NCBI GenBank assembly: GCA_027081505.1
Contig: JALWKK010000100.1
Location: 1-33,973 of the forward strand
Length of the DNA stretch: 33,973 nt
From: Flavobacteriaceae bacterium
GTDB lineage: Bacteria; Bacteroidota; Bacteroidia; Flavobacteriales; Flavobacteriaceae
Direction of reading: 5' to 3'
The notes beneath the pieces were generated by a model. The model was not told where the DNA came from. It ran no database searches and worked only from the letters and a program-made list of their open reading frames with translations. How positions within the stretch are numbered: position 1 is the first letter of the stretch; each line of letters opens with the position of its first letter. Made by a program: the position numbers and the translations under genes. This document shows, in pieces, positions 32,524 to 33,973 of the stretch.

Positions 32524-33420
32524 ATGAATAAAATTACGAGTAAAAATACCGATCAAAATTTATATGAAGAGGTTCGGTTAGACCATGCAGTTTCGGTTTT
32601 GTTGTTTACCAATGATAAAGAAGAACCAAAGTTTTTTAAACGGGAAATAGAACGCCATTATATTCAGTTTTATTTTTGTACGAAAGGAAAATTAGCTTTC
32701 CAATTTAATCAAGGCTCCTATGCAGTGCCTTTAAAAAAAGGGAAGTCGTTGTTACTGTACAATCCTAAACAAGAATTACCTTTGGATGTAACTTTGTATG
32801 CAGAAAGTAATTTGCTTTCGGTGTTAATTCCTATAAAAAAGTTTCATGAGTTGTTTTCTTCAGATGCCTATTACATTCCTTTTTTAAGTGAGGAGAATAA
32901 AGAGAAAAAATATTATAAAGATCAAGATATTACTCCAGATTTGGACATTGTTTTAAATCAAATGCTACATTATTCGCTTCACAATGCGGTAAAAAAGTTG
33001 TATTTTAAGGCGAAAGTCTTTGAGTTATTAAGTCTTTATTTTCATCAATCCAATCAGTCTGAAGTTGAGCAATGTCCTTTTTTAGCCGATCAGGTAAGTA
33101 TGCCAAAAATAAAACAAGCCAAAGAAATTATTATTTCACGAATTACCGAGCCTCCGTCTTTACAAGAGTTGGCAAATGAGGTGGGGCTTCCTATTAATCG
33201 ATTAAAAGAAGGTTTTAAACAAGTGTACGGCACATCGGTTTTCGGGTTTTTATTTGATTATAAAATGGAGTATGCCCGCCAACTCCTGTCATCGGGAAGT
33301 TATAATGTAAACGAAGTAGGACTTAAGGTAGGATACAGCACGGCAAGTCATTTTATAGCGGCTTTTAAAAAGAAGTTTGGTATTACGCCAAAAAAGTATA
33401 TAATGAGGTTAACGATATAA
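32524..33420 (+). CDS. AraC-family transcriptional regulator
   Basis: A 298-residue cytoplasmic protein. The N-terminal ~190 residues look like a cupin-type sensor domain (IQFYFCTKGKLAFQFNQGSY, VPLKKGKSLLLYNPKQELP), ligand unknown. The C-terminal ~100 residues are an AraC-type double helix-turn-helix: LQELANEVGLPINRLKEGFK is the first and VNEVGLKVGYSTASHFIAAF the second, followed by KKKFGITPKKY. The start is the ATG at 32524; a preceding ATG at 32519 is followed at once by AAA TGA and so encodes nothing. Its targets cannot be deduced. An insertion sequence starts about 48 nt after the stop, so any gene it once controlled downstream may be displaced. Confidence 0.92.
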   Translation: MNKITSKNTDQNLYEEVRLDHAVSVLLFTNDKEEPKFFKREIERHYIQFYFCTKGKLAFQFNQGSYAVPLKKGKSLLLYNPKQELPLDVTLYAESNLLSVLIPIKKFHELFSSDAYYIPFLSEENKEKKYYKDQDITPDLDIVLNQMLHYSLHNAVKKLYFKAKVFELLSLYFHQSNQSEVEQCPFLADQVSMPKIKQAKEIIISRITEPPSLQELANEVGLPINRLKEGFKQVYGTSVFGFLFDYKMEYARQLLSSGSYNVNEVGLKVGYSTASHFIAAFKKKFGITPKKYIMRLTI

Positions 33421-33518
33421 AAAAGGAGCTTTATATGAAGATTAGCATCAGAACACTCGGAATAAATTTGTATTAGCCCCCAAAAAAGTCGGACAAGATT
33501 CTATTTAAATATTTAGTA

Positions 33519-33526
33519 TAATTTTG
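33519..33526 (+). promoter_or_regulatory. Candidate -7 element of the IS transposase promoter
   Basis: TAATTTTG matches TAnnTTTG but lies only 6 nt before the orfA ATG, so transcription from it would give an almost leaderless mRNA. Weak call. Confidence 0.25.
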
Positions 33527-33532
33527 TCCTAT

Positions 33533-33850
33533 ATGAAAACAAAAAGAACCTTTACAATTGAAGAAAAACTCCAAATCTTGCAAGAAGCTGCCAGTAATGG
33601 AGTAACGACAACTCTGGAAAAGCATGGGATTTATGCGGCTACCTATTATAGTTGGCGTAAAAAGTTTAATGAAATGGGAGAAGACGGTCTAAAACATGGA
33701 ATGACCCCAGCTCACATTAAACGAATACGAGAGTTAGAAAAAGAGAACCGGAAGCTCAAAGAACTCGTTGCCGAAGAACGCTTGGCGGGCAAACTCAAAG
33801 ACGAGTTGCTAAAAAAGAAATGGGCCTTGGAGAAAAGAAGAAAGCGGTAA
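33533..33850 (+). CDS. IS3-family transposase OrfA
   Basis: A 105-residue DNA-binding subunit of an IS3-family transposase. The N-terminal half is a helix-turn-helix (FTIEEKLQILQEAASNGVTT, then KHGIYAATYYSWRKKFNEMG) and the C-terminal half a leucine-zipper-like coiled coil (IRELEKENRKLKELVAEERL, then KDELLKKKWALE), used for multimerisation. The ATG at 33533 is preferred over the in-frame TTG at 33524. Near its 3' end the slippery heptamer A_AAA_AAG (33811-33817) sits in the right phase for a -1 shift into orfB, the standard way IS3 elements make the OrfAB transposase. Confidence 0.92.
   Translation: MKTKRTFTIEEKLQILQEAASNGVTTTLEKHGIYAATYYSWRKKFNEMGEDGLKHGMTPAHIKRIRELEKENRKLKELVAEERLAGKLKDELLKKKWALEKRRKR
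33811..33817 (+). promoter_or_regulatory. Programmed -1 ribosomal frameshift site between orfA and orfB
   Basis: AAAAAAG, read in the orfA frame as A-AAA-AAG after the leucine codon CTA begins, is an efficient -1 slippery heptamer. A -1 shift puts ribosomes into the orfB frame, reading Lys-Lys-Glu-Met into the orfB ATG at 33820. Confidence 0.8.
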
Positions 33851-33973
33851 TCAAGTACAATTTCCAAGGCCTTCCCTTACGATTAGCTTTACCAATAGCG
33901 GGTATAAGCAAACATCAGTACTATTACCGTTCAAAACCGGGTACTCAGGGTAACAAACCTTCAGAAACAACGC
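33820..33973 (+). CDS. IS3-family transposase OrfB, 5' end only
   Basis: A reading frame in -1 phase to orfA and overlapping it by 31 nt, open to the window edge (51 full codons). It starts MGLGEKKKAVIKYNFQGLPL and continues LPIAGISKHQYYYRSKPGTQ, which fits the helical N-terminus of IS3-family OrfB, where a conserved Ser-x-x-x-Tyr-Tyr/Trp segment (here GISKHQYYYR) precedes the DDE integrase domain. The catalytic core lies outside the window, so activity cannot be assessed. Confidence 0.82.
   Translation, partial: MGLGEKKKAVIKYNFQGLPLRLALPIAGISKHQYYYRSKPGTQGNKPSETT

Larger units (their letters stand above)
33469..33973 (+). mobile_element. Left end of an IS3-family insertion sequence (truncated by window edge)
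   Basis: The element probably starts at TGTATTAGCCCCC (33469), since IS3-family ends begin with TG, and contains orfA and the start of orfB. Inside the left end, GGACAA (33491-33496) is repeated in inverted orientation as TTGTCC (33524-33529). The right end and the target duplication lie outside the window, so the exact boundary and completeness are unverified. Confidence 0.75.

Noticed and set aside
32519-32527. ATG-AAA-TGA just before the AraC-type gene as a leader peptide
   Set aside because: A two-codon minimal frame overlapping the real ATG is more likely chance than regulation, though start-stop effects cannot be excluded.
1-33973. tRNA, rRNA, tmRNA, RNase P RNA, CRISPR array, prophage or defence island
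   Set aside because: I found no cloverleaf, conserved rRNA or tmRNA motif, regularly spaced repeats, phage structural genes or recognised defence genes.

Overview
The window looks like a chromosomal segment of a low-GC member of the Bacteroidota, most likely the Flavobacteriaceae. The evidence is a type IX secretion system (T9SS) sorting domain at the left edge, a complete 2425-codon sprA, a RemB-like gliding protein, TAnnTTTG-type -7 promoter elements instead of E. coli-type -10 boxes, starts without clear Shine-Dalgarno sequences, and paired DUF1800/DUF1501 genes. No rRNA, tRNA or CRISPR array was seen. Almost everything is ordinary chromosome. The accessory parts are an IS3-family element running off the right edge and an odd intergenic region at about 17.36-18.27 kb.

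Left part (1-16.6 kb): the 3' end of a T9SS cargo gene, then maeB (malic enzyme fused to a phosphotransacetylase-like domain). Next is a tight run ruvA-sprA-gcvH-vanZ-like: ruvA and sprA are 1 nt apart, and gcvH overlaps the vanZ-like gene by about 35 nt. Then come two TonB-type energy transducers, each ending in a Rho-independent terminator, and remB, whose periplasmic N-terminus carries the same TonB C-terminal-type domain. These three consecutive genes share one domain with a conserved Cys pair. remB converges with, and overlaps by 4 nt, a secreted metallo-beta-lactamase-fold hydrolase, which is preceded on its strand by an unrecognised single-span membrane protein.

Middle (17.36-21.4 kb): a divergent intergenic region of about 300 bp contains an unusually dense set of perfect inverted repeats, several of them mutually exclusive. 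It ends in a terminator-like hairpin just upstream of a 53-codon lipoprotein gene (17672-17833). A second 46-codon signal-peptide ORF follows (17886-18026) and may be the stump of a longer gene. On the minus strand lies a DUF1800-DUF1501 operon whose DUF1501 member combines a twin-arginine signal with a T9SS-type C-terminal sorting domain.

Right part (21.4-34 kb): LD-carboxypeptidase and YraN overlap by one base. A split YeeE/YedE sulfur-transport pair follows, then a bacterial alpha-2-macroglobulin lipoprotein with an intact thioester motif next to pbpC, a pairing known from other Gram-negative bacteria. After a 528-bp gap come an AraC-family regulator and the left end of an IS3-family insertion sequence with an A_AAA_AAG -1 frameshift signal between orfA and orfB.

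Functionally the window centres on the cell envelope: T9SS export and gliding (SprA, RemB, TonB-like proteins, two T9SS cargoes), peptidoglycan turnover (LdcA, PbpC) and envelope defence (alpha-2-macroglobulin).
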